Assembly (NCBI RefSeq): GCF_000020665.1
Contig: NC_011071.1
Span: 2,470,501 to 2,534,500, forward strand
Source of the DNA: Stenotrophomonas maltophilia R551-3
GTDB lineage: Bacteria > Pseudomonadota > Gammaproteobacteria > Xanthomonadales > Xanthomonadaceae
DNA: 64,000 nucleotides
Reading direction: 5' to 3'
Made by a program: the position numbers and the translations under genes. This document shows positions 56,901-64,000 of the stretch, in pieces. The notes under the pieces were generated by a model. It did no database searches. It saw only the letters and a list, made by a program, of their open reading frames with translations, and was not told where the DNA came from. Within the stretch, counting starts at the first letter, position 1. Every line of letters begins with the position of its first letter.

Positions 56901-58655
56901 ACCGCTCACCGGATCGGTGCCCTGCGCATAGGTGTGCTTGGTCTGGATGCCGCGGCGATCGGTGTAGGTATCCAGACGCCGGCGGAAGTCGACACTCTGG
57001 TCGTAGTAGGTTCGGCTGACGGTTCCCTGCGAATCCGTCAGGCCGGTCACCTTGCGCGACGGCGCAGTGTCGCCGCCGGGTGTCAGGGTGTAGTCGGTCT
57101 GCCGCCCAAGCGCGTCGGTCACGACCGCACCGCCATTGGGGCTATAGGCCAGCGTCACGCCATCGGCACCGCCGGCGTGCTGACTGGAAATGACACGGCC
57201 GTCGGAATCATAGGTAAAAGTGCTGTAGCGACGCCCGTCCTCCGCCGTGATGCCGGTCAGATGCTGGGGGAAAGCTTGGTTCTCGTAGTGATACGTGCGC
57301 ACACCGCCACCCGCATAGGTCACCGTGGCAACCTGGTTCTGCGGCGTGTAGGTATAGGTGGCGAGCGCAATGCCTTCGACCAGTACCGAACTGATCAGCG
57401 CCTCATAGTCGTTGGACTGGTGGACGAACTCCAGCGTGCGGCCACTGCTGTGGGTGACGGCCGCAAGGCGGTCGCTGTCATCGTAGATATAGGTCAGCGA
57501 CGTGGCATCCGGGAAGCGCTTGGTGATCAGACGCCCGTCCGCGCCGAAGGTCGAGATGGAACCCGCCGAATACAGCGTCCAGTTACCGTTCTGGACGAGA
57601 CGATCACCACTGTCGTCGTCCGCCTCATAGGCTTGGCCGATCTTCTTGAATGCACGCTGGAAACCGGTGCTTTCAATGATGCCCACACTGTCAACGCCAT
57701 CCAGTGCCAGGTGGGCGCCCAGCGAATGGGTCCAGCCATAGCCAAAGCCGCCGGATGAGGTGGAGATGCCGGAGTGATAGAACCGCGTCAGCGCGATCCA
57801 GCCCAGATCGAAGTCCGGCGCGATCTCATACTTCTCGCCCGTTTTAACATCACATGGGTTGCCGACATTGCCGTCGCAGGTACCGCCGTTGGAGGCCGGG
57901 TCATTGTCGGGAATCGGACTCATGTTCGCAGCTGTATCCTTGCGGGACATGGGGCAGTTACCGTTGCCGCCATCCTTGTCGCACTTCTGCGACTTCGAGG
58001 TGATGGTCGCAACGAAGTCCTCGTTGACGCAGGCGTTGTGCTTGTTGGACCACTGCGTAAGCGGAACAGGGCAATCAAGGCGGCGCTTGCGGCCGAAGGC
58101 CGCCTGACTCACGTGGGGCGTGCAGGGCGATTCGGCCGTGTTCTGCCCAATCATATGCGTGATCTGATAGAACCTGGACTCGACCACCCCCTCCATTTCG
58201 GGCACACCCGAGAACCAGTCTCCCTGTGGAGTCACAGCAGCACCCGGACAGACAGGATTGGTGGCCTGGACGCGCGCGAGATAGCTCGCGACCATCGCCT
58301 CTTCGGTCGTAAATTCCGCCGTGGCCAGATAGGTCCAGTCTGGATCCGAAGGTTGCGCCTTCCCCATCCAGTAGGTGATCGACGTGTTTCCGTTCAAGTC
58401 CACGACTTTCGACTTGATCTTGTCGACAGACTGCCAGCCGAACTGGAACTCCGGCGGGAACGGGCTGGGCGCCGGCAGGTTCTTGATGGCGGCCACCGCC
58501 GCCTGTTGGGTCTTGTATTGCGTCGCATCGCCACCGGGCTGCGAAATGCGCCAGGTGATCTTGCTTTCCTGAGCCTGTGCCACCGCAGGGGCGAAGCAGC
58601 CGACGGCAACAATGGCCAGCGCGGCACGCGAGAAGCTCTTCAGTCGTTCCAACAC
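53922..58655 (-). CDS. Secreted RHS/YD-repeat toxin with C-terminal nuclease domain
   Basis: 1577 aa from GTG 58655 (GGAG seven bases upstream). A signal peptide (RAALAIVAVGCFAPAVAQAQ) indicates Sec export. It is followed by a Cys-containing region, a DUF6531-type segment (GNPCDVKTGEKYEIAPDFDL) and then more than 20 YD repeats (YDALGRL, YDPLNRL and similar). The RHS core ends with YRREYDPAVGRYTQSDPIGL and DPLGLA. The last ~140 residues are the variable toxin: GTLIHSEFKRLVD, then RADAVYG (Asp1529) and IFDLKTG (Asp1543, Lys1545) resemble a PD-(D/E)XK nuclease site. The DNA of this tip is A/T-richer than the core. The immunity gene follows immediately. Confidence 0.92.
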   Translation of the reverse strand: MLERLKSFSRAALAIVAVGCFAPAVAQAQESKITWRISQPGGDATQYKTQQAAVAAIKNLPAPSPFPPEFQFGWQSVDKIKSKVVDLNGNTSITYWMGKAQPSDPDWTYLATAEFTTEEAMVASYLARVQATNPVCPGAAVTPQGDWFSGVPEMEGVVESRFYQITHMIGQNTAESPCTPHVSQAAFGRKRRLDCPVPLTQWSNKHNACVNEDFVATITSKSQKCDKDGGNGNCPMSRKDTAANMSPIPDNDPASNGGTCDGNVGNPCDVKTGEKYEIAPDFDLGWIALTRFYHSGISTSSGGFGYGWTHSLGAHLALDGVDSVGIIESTGFQRAFKKIGQAYEADDDSGDRLVQNGNWTLYSAGSISTFGADGRLITKRFPDATSLTYIYDDSDRLAAVTHSSGRTLEFVHQSNDYEALISSVLVEGIALATYTYTPQNQVATVTYAGGGVRTYHYENQAFPQHLTGITAEDGRRYSTFTYDSDGRVISSQHAGGADGVTLAYSPNGGAVVTDALGRQTDYTLTPGGDTAPSRKVTGLTDSQGTVSRTYYDQSVDFRRRLDTYTDRRGIQTKHTYAQGTDPVSGRAVSIHTVTEAVGLPEQRVVTTARDVETNAVLTTRIGNRETRTSFNTRRQPTTNTVTDIASGQTRITSYTYCEAADVAAAGSCPVEGLLKSVDGPRTDVVDAVTYAYYPADDAGCAANGACSYRKGDLRSVTNALGQTVETLAYDAFGRPLSVKDANGVVTDYTYHARGWPTSITVRGATTAEDRVTQLSYWPTGQVQKITEPDGSSVSYVYDAALRLTDIEDNAGNTIHYTLDNAGNRLKEDTLDTGGTLRRTLARTFNTLGQLTALKDAGNHATGFAYDANGNLQTVTDALQRVTSQQYDPLNRLAQTLQDVGGVAAEIRSQYNALDQVTQVTDPKGLHTTYAYNGFGDLTGQVSPDSGASSYTVDAAGNRKAATDARGVTATYHYDALNRLIGVAYPDPNLDVGYSYDVAPAACAADERFAKGRLGQVLHANGSTQYCHDRFGQVTRKVQTVNGVASTLRYAYSKSGRLTALTYPDGSVADYVRDIQGRISQIGLTRPGQARQIVVNNVSYAAFGPATGWTYGNGRQLQRPLDLDYRPQAVHDPAADGLSLGYGYDPVGSITELKNGTGSTVLAKYAYDALGRLTQTQDGATGTPIETYAYDATGNRTALTTSAGTASYTYPATSHRLTAVDGEARNHDAVGNTTSIGGKTFIYNDANRMNAVKQGNAVLESYAYNHRGERVLRTPAGGAAQITLYNEAGQWLGNYSATGQAQQQAIWLDNYPVALISVPSAGVPELAYIQPDHLGTPRVVIDPARDVAIWEWSNKSEVFGNQIPSTDPDGDGVAFELALRFPGQQATDASGLFYNYRREYDPAVGRYTQSDPIGLMGGLNSFAYGSGDPTGRVDPLGLADKKYIPQAVPVSPELQAVGNRLQRLANQAASTIDATCGWRCSLPWIRGTLIHSEFKRLVDTTCPTSQYATEVSYAGRRVVRYGYPGSSRADAVYGPVDAPQAIFDLKTGWAYISWDQYNKYVKNLPEGTLVVELKPEGR

Positions 58656-59096
58656 CCCTGTTCTCCTTCCTGGACGAACACAGCGCCGGCGGGAACGAGA
58701 ACGCGGAGGTGTTCCCCACGTCATGCTTCGGATCGTCCCTGGTCCGGAATGCGGCAGTTGCCACATGCCGCCTTTATCGTTGAGGACGCTCGCACATTCA
58801 AGTGTGGAGTCGCGTAACCGGTCACAGATTCAAGCATCCGTGGCCATTCAGCGGCCTACGCCCGGCTCCCATGACTTCTTCTACAGGGAGTCCGTGTTCA
58901 TAGCTCACAACACCACCTGCACAACTGCCGCACACGCCCTGCTCTTCTCGGGATTCACGCGCGGCTCGCACCGCTACCTGGCAACCGGCCACACCCTCCA
59001 GCGCGAGGACCCTGCTTCGGTGGTGGCCGCGATTCAATCGGTCTCCGGCATCTTGGAGTAGCCGTTCCAGGCAACGGCTTCCCCGGTTGTTCCCGG
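58656..59096. other. Intergenic region upstream of the RHS gene
   Basis: It should carry the RHS promoter. A short plus-strand frame (about 58891-59061, FIAHNTTCTTAAHALLFSGF) is open and reasonably composed, but it has no convincing start or family, so I do not call it a gene. Nothing else was seen. Confidence 0.4.
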
Positions 59097-59891
59097 CTAC
59101 TGCCCACGCAGGCGCACCGCAAAGTACCGCGCCGGGGAAAGGCCAAGCGCCTTCTTGAACATGGTGATGAAGGCCGTCACCGACTCATAGCCCAGCGTCT
59201 CGGAAACGCGTTGTACCGGTGCACCACCGGCGAGTTCACGAATGGCGATGAGCAGATGCAGCTGCTGCCGCCAGCGCCCGAAGGACAGACCCGTTTCTCG
59301 CTCAATGAGCCGGGTCAACGTGCGCTCTCCCAAGGCCAGGCGCATGGCCCACTGGCTGATGGTGCTGCGGTCTGCCGGGTCAGCCGACAGCGCCGCAGCC
59401 AGCGCACGCACCTTCGGGTGATGGCTGACGGGCAACGACAGGTGCTCGGCCGGCATTTGTACCAGCTCGTCCAGCAACACCCGCGCCAGCCGGTCGGTAT
59501 GGCTGCCATGCGGGTAGTCCAGTGGCGCGTCGGCCAGGTGCAGGATCATCTCGCGCAGCATCGGGGAGATCGCCAGCGTCACGCACTGCGCTGGCAGTTC
59601 GACGACGCCGGGCTCGACGAACAGGTAGCACAGGCGCGCGTTGGCGGTGGCGCGGTTGCTGTGCGGCATGCCACCCGGAATCCAGACGCCACACTGGGGC
59701 GGCACGATCCACAGTGCATTGGCCACTTCGCAGGTCACCGCCCCATGCAACGCAAGAATGAGCTGGCCCTTGCGGTGCTCATGTACGGGAATTTCTGCGT
59801 CGTGCTCGGCCACCTGAAGGCGGCTGGCGACCGCCGGGCGATCGGTCTCGTCCGGGTCCAGGTCAAAGCCGGGGAGCGAAATGCGAGCCAT
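59097..59891 (-). CDS. AraC-family transcriptional regulator
   Basis: A 264-aa protein; ATG 59891 begins MARISLPGFDLDPDE. An N-terminal cupin sensor domain (EIPVHEHRKGQLILALHGAV, ANALWIVPPQCGVWIPGGMP) is followed by a two-helix-turn-helix AraC DNA-binding domain (ISQWAMRLALGERTLTRLIE, SETLGYESVTAFITMFKKAL). It is divergent from the efflux operon and probably controls it. The inducer is likely a small aromatic compound or drug; that is inference. Confidence 0.93.
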   Translation of the reverse strand: MARISLPGFDLDPDETDRPAVASRLQVAEHDAEIPVHEHRKGQLILALHGAVTCEVANALWIVPPQCGVWIPGGMPHSNRATANARLCYLFVEPGVVELPAQCVTLAISPMLREMILHLADAPLDYPHGSHTDRLARVLLDELVQMPAEHLSLPVSHHPKVRALAAALSADPADRSTISQWAMRLALGERTLTRLIERETGLSFGRWRQQLHLLIAIRELAGGAPVQRVSETLGYESVTAFITMFKKALGLSPARYFAVRLRGQ

Positions 59892-59909
59892 TCTCACATT
59901 GACCGGTTT

Positions 59910-59934
59910 TAGCGATTGGTTGTCATTGTAGCGA
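59910..59934. promoter_or_regulatory. TAGCGA direct repeat in the araC/efflux divergent promoter
   Basis: TAGCGA occurs at 59910-59915 and 59929-59934, spaced 19 bases, in the 70-base gap between the AraC regulator and the efflux operon. AraC-family proteins commonly bind direct repeats of about two helical turns. Candidate operator only. Confidence 0.35.
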
Positions 59935-59961
59935 AATTCGCCAGTGCGACCGATCACTAGC

Positions 59962-61932
59962 ATGAGCCGCATGCACGCCCCCACCCCATTTCGCCCCAAC
60001 GTGCGCCAGGCATTTGCACGGTTGAAGAGCCCCGCCCTCAGGACCGACCAAGAGGCGGTGCTGTTCTCGCTCAAATGCCTGCTCGCCGCGTCGCTGGGGC
60101 TGTATGTCTCTCTAAGGATCGGCCTGAATCGCCCGTTCTGGGTGATCGGCACGGTCTATCTGGTGTCGCAGCCCCTTTCCGGGGCGACGCTCAGCCGCGG
60201 CCTGTTCCGCCTGCTCGGTACCGTGGGCGGGGCCATCGCCACCGTCGCGCTGGTGCCACGCTTCGCCAATGCGCCCCTGGTGCTGAGCGCCGCGCTGGCC
60301 ACGTGGATGGCGCTGTGCCTGTATCTGGCGATGCTCGACCGCACGCCACGTGCGTACGCGTTCCTGCTGGCCGGCTATACCACCAGCCTGATCGGGTTTC
60401 CTGCGGTGATGGTGCCGGGAGACGTGTTCACCATCGCCATCACGCGGGTGCAGGAAATCTCCATCGGCATCCTGGCCGCCACCCTGGTACATGCGTTGGT
60501 GCTGCCGCGCCGGGTCTCGATGCGCGTGCACGCGCGGGTTGCCGCCGTGCTGGATGATGCGGAACGATGGACACGCGACATGCGCGCCGGTGCATCGGAC
60601 ACGGTGCTGGCGTCGGACCGCTCGAAAGTGGCAGCCGACCTGCTCGAGCTGCATGTACTGTCGATCCACCTGCCCTTCGACAGCGCCCATGGCGTGGCCC
60701 AGGTGCAGATCCTGCGTGCCCTGCATGACCGGATGCTGGACGTACTGATGCTCTCCAGCGCGGTGGAAGATTCCCTCGCCCGGCTGCGCTCACCCCAGGC
60801 CAGCGCGATGGATGCAACAGGCTGGCGCGATCTGCTGCAGGCCGGCCTCGCCGCGCAACAGGCCGAACTCGACCTCGCCCACGCCGACTGCCGCGTGCTG
60901 CAGGCGCAACTGCACACTGCCCGCCCCGACTGGCACCGGCATGTACCTGCTCGCCTTGCGCGACATGCGCAGGGTGCGGTACTTCACCGGGATCATCGGC
61001 TTGCCCTGCGCAGCGCGCTGGGCGCGTTCGTCGGCATCCTGCTGAGCTGCGTGCTGTGGATCATTACTGGCTGGTCGGAGGGCGCCACGGCGGTGTCCAT
61101 CATCGGCACTGCATGCGTCCTGTTCGGCACCCTCGAAGCGCCGGCACCGCATGTCATGCGCTATCTGCTGGGGTCGTTGATTGGCGTTGCCGTCGGCCTG
61201 CTCTACGGTCTGCTGATCTTCCCCGCGCTGTCCGATTTCGTCGGCCTGATTGCCGCGCTCGCGCCTGCGCTGCTGCTGTGCGGATCGTTCCTGGCCCGGC
61301 CATCCTTCATCATGGCTGCGCTGGGCGTGGTGCTGACGTTTCCGCTCATCGCGGGACTGGGCGCGACCAATACGGTCAACATCGTCGGCGCACTCAACAA
61401 CAGCGTTGCATTGTTCGTCGGTACGGCAATGGCACTGTGCAGCATGCAGTTGTTCCAGACCGCCGATGCGGGCCGCAACCGCGCACGGCTGGAGCGTTCG
61501 ATCCGTCGGGACATCGCACGACACGCCGCCGGACAAGGTGATATGACCCGCGCCTGGCTCAGCCGCATGCTGGATCGAATCGGGCTGCTCGCTCCCAGGT
61601 TGCAGGGCCGTTCCAACGCAGCACACGACCTGCGAGCGTTGTTTGCGGACGTTCGTGCGGCACGTGCATCCAGCCAATTCCGCACACTGAACAAGTGCCT
61701 GGACGACCCGCACGTTCGGGCGCTTCACGCGGCGCTGATCGAACGCGTCACCGCACATTTCAGGATTCGCGCCCACTCACCACGCAGTGTCGACGCCCAT
61801 CTTCTGGAACTGGTGGACCGCGTGCGCGAGGCAGCGGCAGCCAGCGCCGAGGCCGATCAAGGGTATCTGCTGCACCTGCTCTGCGGGTTGCGCCGCGACC
61901 TGCTGGTCCCCCCGCTCGCCCATCGACACTGA
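59962..61932 (+). CDS. FUSC-family aromatic acid/drug exporter (AaeB-like)
   Basis: A 656-aa inner-membrane protein from ATG 59962 (ATG 59971 also possible). Two blocks of hydrophobic segments (residues 35-180 and 350-500) are separated by a soluble helical region. FSLKCLLAASLGLYVSLRIGL, RPFWVIGTVYLVSQPLSGAT and RSALGAFVGILLSCVLWIITG are typical of FUSC/YccS/AaeB proteins. It works with the membrane fusion protein and outer-membrane factor encoded downstream. Substrate unknown. Confidence 0.92.
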   Translation: MSRMHAPTPFRPNVRQAFARLKSPALRTDQEAVLFSLKCLLAASLGLYVSLRIGLNRPFWVIGTVYLVSQPLSGATLSRGLFRLLGTVGGAIATVALVPRFANAPLVLSAALATWMALCLYLAMLDRTPRAYAFLLAGYTTSLIGFPAVMVPGDVFTIAITRVQEISIGILAATLVHALVLPRRVSMRVHARVAAVLDDAERWTRDMRAGASDTVLASDRSKVAADLLELHVLSIHLPFDSAHGVAQVQILRALHDRMLDVLMLSSAVEDSLARLRSPQASAMDATGWRDLLQAGLAAQQAELDLAHADCRVLQAQLHTARPDWHRHVPARLARHAQGAVLHRDHRLALRSALGAFVGILLSCVLWIITGWSEGATAVSIIGTACVLFGTLEAPAPHVMRYLLGSLIGVAVGLLYGLLIFPALSDFVGLIAALAPALLLCGSFLARPSFIMAALGVVLTFPLIAGLGATNTVNIVGALNNSVALFVGTAMALCSMQLFQTADAGRNRARLERSIRRDIARHAAGQGDMTRAWLSRMLDRIGLLAPRLQGRSNAAHDLRALFADVRAARASSQFRTLNKCLDDPHVRALHAALIERVTAHFRIRAHSPRSVDAHLLELVDRVREAAAASAEADQGYLLHLLCGLRRDLLVPPLAHRH

Positions 61933-61936
61933 CAGC

Positions 61937-62146
61937 ATGCTCTCTGATCTTTCCATTGATGGCGTGCTCATTCCCGGCCTGCTCGCCGTGGCCGCCGCTG
62001 CGCTGGCGCTGTCGGTGCTGACCTCACGTCTGCTCGCCAGCCTCGGTCTGTACCGGCTGCTCGTCGCGCGGCCGCTGGTGGGCCTGTCCCTGTTCGTGAT
62101 CCTGGCGGAGCTGATGATCCGGCTCTCGCCCCTGCTCGAGAAATGA
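61937..62146 (+). CDS. DUF1656 small membrane protein (AaeX-like)
   Basis: A 69-aa protein with two hydrophobic segments (LIPGLLAVAAAALALSVLTS and LVGLSLFVILAELMIRLSP). DUF1656 genes sit between FUSC pumps and their membrane fusion proteins in many proteobacteria, as in this operon. It starts 4 bases after the pump gene and ends 1 base before the next. Confidence 0.9.
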   Translation: MLSDLSIDGVLIPGLLAVAAAALALSVLTSRLLASLGLYRLLVARPLVGLSLFVILAELMIRLSPLLEK

Positions 62147-62147
62147 A

Positions 62148-63032
62148 ATGAAACACCTGCTTGCTGTCATCGGGCGCTGGAGCGCAACGCTGGGCGTGTG
62201 TGCGCTTGCCGCCATTGCCGCGCTCTCCATCTGGAATCGTTACGAAATGCGCCCGTGGACGCGGGATGGGCGGGTGCGCGCCGATGTGGTGCGCGTTGCA
62301 TCGGACATGGGGGGGCTGGTGACCCAGGTGCTGGTGCACGACAACCAGCGGGTGAGCGCCGGACAGCTGCTGCTGGTACTGGATCAACCGCGCTTCGCTG
62401 CCGCGCTTGAGAAGGCCGACGCAGCGGTCAGCAGTGCACGCGCGACGCTGGCGCTGGCCCGCCGCGAATCGACGCGGGACAACGCACTTGGCAACCTGGT
62501 CGCCTCGGAAACACGCGAACGCAATGCCGCCAAGGTCGATACCGAGCTGGCTGCGCTGGCGCAGGCACGGGCCGAACAGCGCGTTGCCCAGCTCAACGTG
62601 CAACGCACCGAGGTGCGCGCGACCACCGATGGCATCATCACCAACCTGGACCTGCACGCGGGCGACTACCTGCAACCCGGTGCGCAGGCGCTGGCGCTGA
62701 TCGACACCCGCAGCCTGCGAATCGAGGGCTACTTCGAGGAAACCAAACTGGCCTGCATCACCGAGGGCGATGCCGCCGTGGCCCGACTGATGGGCGACGA
62801 CCGCGACGTCCGCGGACACGTGGACACCATCGCCGCCGGCATTGCCGACGATCAGCGCTCAAGCACCCACAACCTGCTGCCGGCCGTGGCGTCGACCTAC
62901 ACCTGGGTCAGGTTGGCACAGCGCATCCCGGTACGCATCCATATCGATGATGCTCCGCCGGATACGCGTCTGATCGTGGGTCGCACTGCGAATGTGACCA
63001 TCACGCCCTCGGCACGGGGAGCCTGCAAGTGA
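62148..63032 (+). CDS. HlyD/EmrA-family membrane fusion protein (AaeA-like)
   Basis: A 294-aa periplasmic adaptor with an N-terminal membrane anchor (residues 14-30), a lipoyl half (RADVVRVASDMGGLVTQVLV, DNQRVSAGQLLLVLD), a coiled-coil hairpin, and the second half (VRATTDGIITNLDLHAGDYL, LRIEGYFEETKLACI). It links the FUSC pump to the outer-membrane channel. It overlaps the next gene by 4 bases (GTGA). Confidence 0.93.
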   Translation: MKHLLAVIGRWSATLGVCALAAIAALSIWNRYEMRPWTRDGRVRADVVRVASDMGGLVTQVLVHDNQRVSAGQLLLVLDQPRFAAALEKADAAVSSARATLALARRESTRDNALGNLVASETRERNAAKVDTELAALAQARAEQRVAQLNVQRTEVRATTDGIITNLDLHAGDYLQPGAQALALIDTRSLRIEGYFEETKLACITEGDAAVARLMGDDRDVRGHVDTIAAGIADDQRSSTHNLLPAVASTYTWVRLAQRIPVRIHIDDAPPDTRLIVGRTANVTITPSARGACK

Positions 63033-64000
63033 GCGTGCGAACAGTGCGTGGTGGGCTGCTTGCCCTGCTGCTGCCGATGACGGCCTGCGTGTCCGGCCCC
63101 GACTATCACCTGCCGGCGAGCGCTGTCGCAGCCTCCCCACGGGCGGCGCGGGCCTTTGTCTCGGGCCAGGAGGCATCGTTCAGCCACGACGCGCCACCGG
63201 ATCGATGGTGGCAACTATATGGCGACCCCCAGCTAGACGCCCACGTGCGCGAAGCACTGGCGGCCAATACCGACCTGCGCGCCGCCGATGCCAACCTTCG
63301 GCGCGCCAGCGCAACCGTGCTGGAGTACCGCGCGCGCGGCTCCGTGCAGGCCGAAGTGGATGCGTCGGGCACGCTCACCCATGCCGGTGGTTACACCCAG
63401 GCGTCGGCCGCACCGCAATCCTATGCGCTGGGCCTCCACCTCTCCTATCCGCTGGATCTCGCAGGCGGCATCCGCCGCGGCATCGAGGCCGCCAACGCAG
63501 ACGCGGAGGCTGTCGCTGCGGCACGGGACCAGGTCCGCGTGGTCGTCGCTGCTGCCGTCACCCGTGCCTACCTCCGGGTGTGCACCAGCAATCACACGCT
63601 CACCGCAACCCGGCAAGTGCTGGCGATACAGCGCGCCACGCTGGAGGCAACCCGGCGCCTGGCTGCAGGTGGGCGCGGAACGGACTTCGATGTCAGCCGT
63701 GCCGGTGCCGCCGCCAACCGCAGCGCAGCGGGGATACCGCACCTGCTGGCCGAACGCCAGGCCACACTGTTCGAACTGGCCGCATTGATGGGCAGGCTCC
63801 CGGCAGACTATCCCAGGGAGGCCGAAGCGTGCCCGCAGCCCCCTGAGCTGGAGCAGGCGCTGCCGGTCGGTGACGGCTGGCAGCTGCTCCAGCGGCGCCC
63901 TGACATACGCGCAGCCGAACGCAGCCTGGCCGCCGCAACTGCAATGATCGGCGCCGAGACGGCGGGTCTCTATCCGCAGATCACCCTGGGCGCCTCTTCG
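63029..64000 (+). CDS. NodT-family outer-membrane efflux lipoprotein (partial, 3' end outside window)
   Basis: 324 codons are visible from GTG 63029. A lipoprotein signal peptide ends in the lipobox LPMTAC. The RND outer-membrane factor motifs RWWQLYGDPQLDAHVREALA, NTDLRAADANLRRA, LSYPLDLAGGIRRGIEAA and LLQRRPDIRAAERSLAAATA are clear. It forms the outer-membrane exit duct. The frame is still open at the last base. Confidence 0.94.
   Translation, partial: MSVRTVRGGLLALLLPMTACVSGPDYHLPASAVAASPRAARAFVSGQEASFSHDAPPDRWWQLYGDPQLDAHVREALAANTDLRAADANLRRASATVLEYRARGSVQAEVDASGTLTHAGGYTQASAAPQSYALGLHLSYPLDLAGGIRRGIEAANADAEAVAAARDQVRVVVAAAVTRAYLRVCTSNHTLTATRQVLAIQRATLEATRRLAAGGRGTDFDVSRAGAAANRSAAGIPHLLAERQATLFELAALMGRLPADYPREAEACPQPPELEQALPVGDGWQLLQRRPDIRAAERSLAAATAMIGAETAGLYPQITLGASS

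Noticed and set aside
53922..58655. A type VI secretion effector
   Set aside because: A Sec signal peptide is present and no VgrG, PAAR or adaptor gene is in the window.
58891..59061. Small plus-strand gene upstream of the RHS gene
   Set aside because: No ribosome binding site, no recognised family and no conserved context; listed only as intergenic.

Overview
The window is high-GC chromosomal DNA from a gammaproteobacterium of the Xanthomonadaceae. It is most probably Stenotrophomonas (S. maltophilia group). This rests on the protein repertoire, on a complete respiratory nitrate reductase locus, and on many short GTAG-headed palindromes that match the SMAG/REP elements known from S. maltophilia. 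The species is inferred, not shown. No rRNA, tRNA, CRISPR array or complete insertion sequence was recognised.

Region 1 (1-26.2 kb, all minus strand) reads as one locus. In transcription order it holds an STN-domain protein with a TonB-like C-terminus, a FecI-type sigma factor, a FecR-type anti-sigma factor, two paralogous proteins of unknown function, type II secretion genes gspG-K-L-M-D-E-F, two tandem DING/PstS-like phosphate-binding proteins, and a giant filamentous-haemagglutinin-type TpsA exoprotein that runs off the left edge. As I recall it, this order matches the Pseudomonas aeruginosa vreAIR-hxc-lapA/DING-pdtA phosphate-starvation locus (PUMA3 signalling). The difference is that genes for GspC, GspH, GspI and GspJ are absent. 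The two unknown paralogues, each with a Phd/YefM-like N-terminus and a possibly transposase-DUF772-like C-terminus, occupy their place. I regard this as the least described system in the window.

Region 2 (26.4-30.8 kb) carries palindromic repeats, an Lrp/AsnC regulator divergent from azlCD (branched-chain amino acid export), and a stand-alone Aer-like PAS protein coupled to a diflavin reductase behind an FNR-type box. A three-copy SMAG array follows.

Region 3 (30.8-50.7 kb, almost all minus strand) is an anaerobic nitrate-respiration island. One operon holds a HemN-like protein that has lost its radical-SAM cysteines, then fnr and modABC. A second holds narK2-narGHJI, a parvulin and narK1. 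A third is a molybdenum-cofactor operon: moaA, a moaC-moaB fusion, moeA, moaD, moaE, mobA and a DUF7009-like gene. Near-consensus FNR boxes precede the first two operons and the PAS operon, and a weaker one precedes moaA. Molybdate uptake, cofactor synthesis, enzyme, transport and regulator are therefore together.

Region 4 (50.7-64 kb) is accessory. It contains a strongly folded leader with a P4-Ash-like reading frame before a small protein, an AT-richer patch of probable immunity genes, and a secreted RHS/YD-repeat toxin with a PD-(D/E)XK-like nuclease tip and adjacent immunity gene. Last comes an AraC-regulated aromatic-acid/drug efflux operon (FUSC pump, DUF1656, membrane fusion protein, NodT outer-membrane lipoprotein) cut by the right edge.
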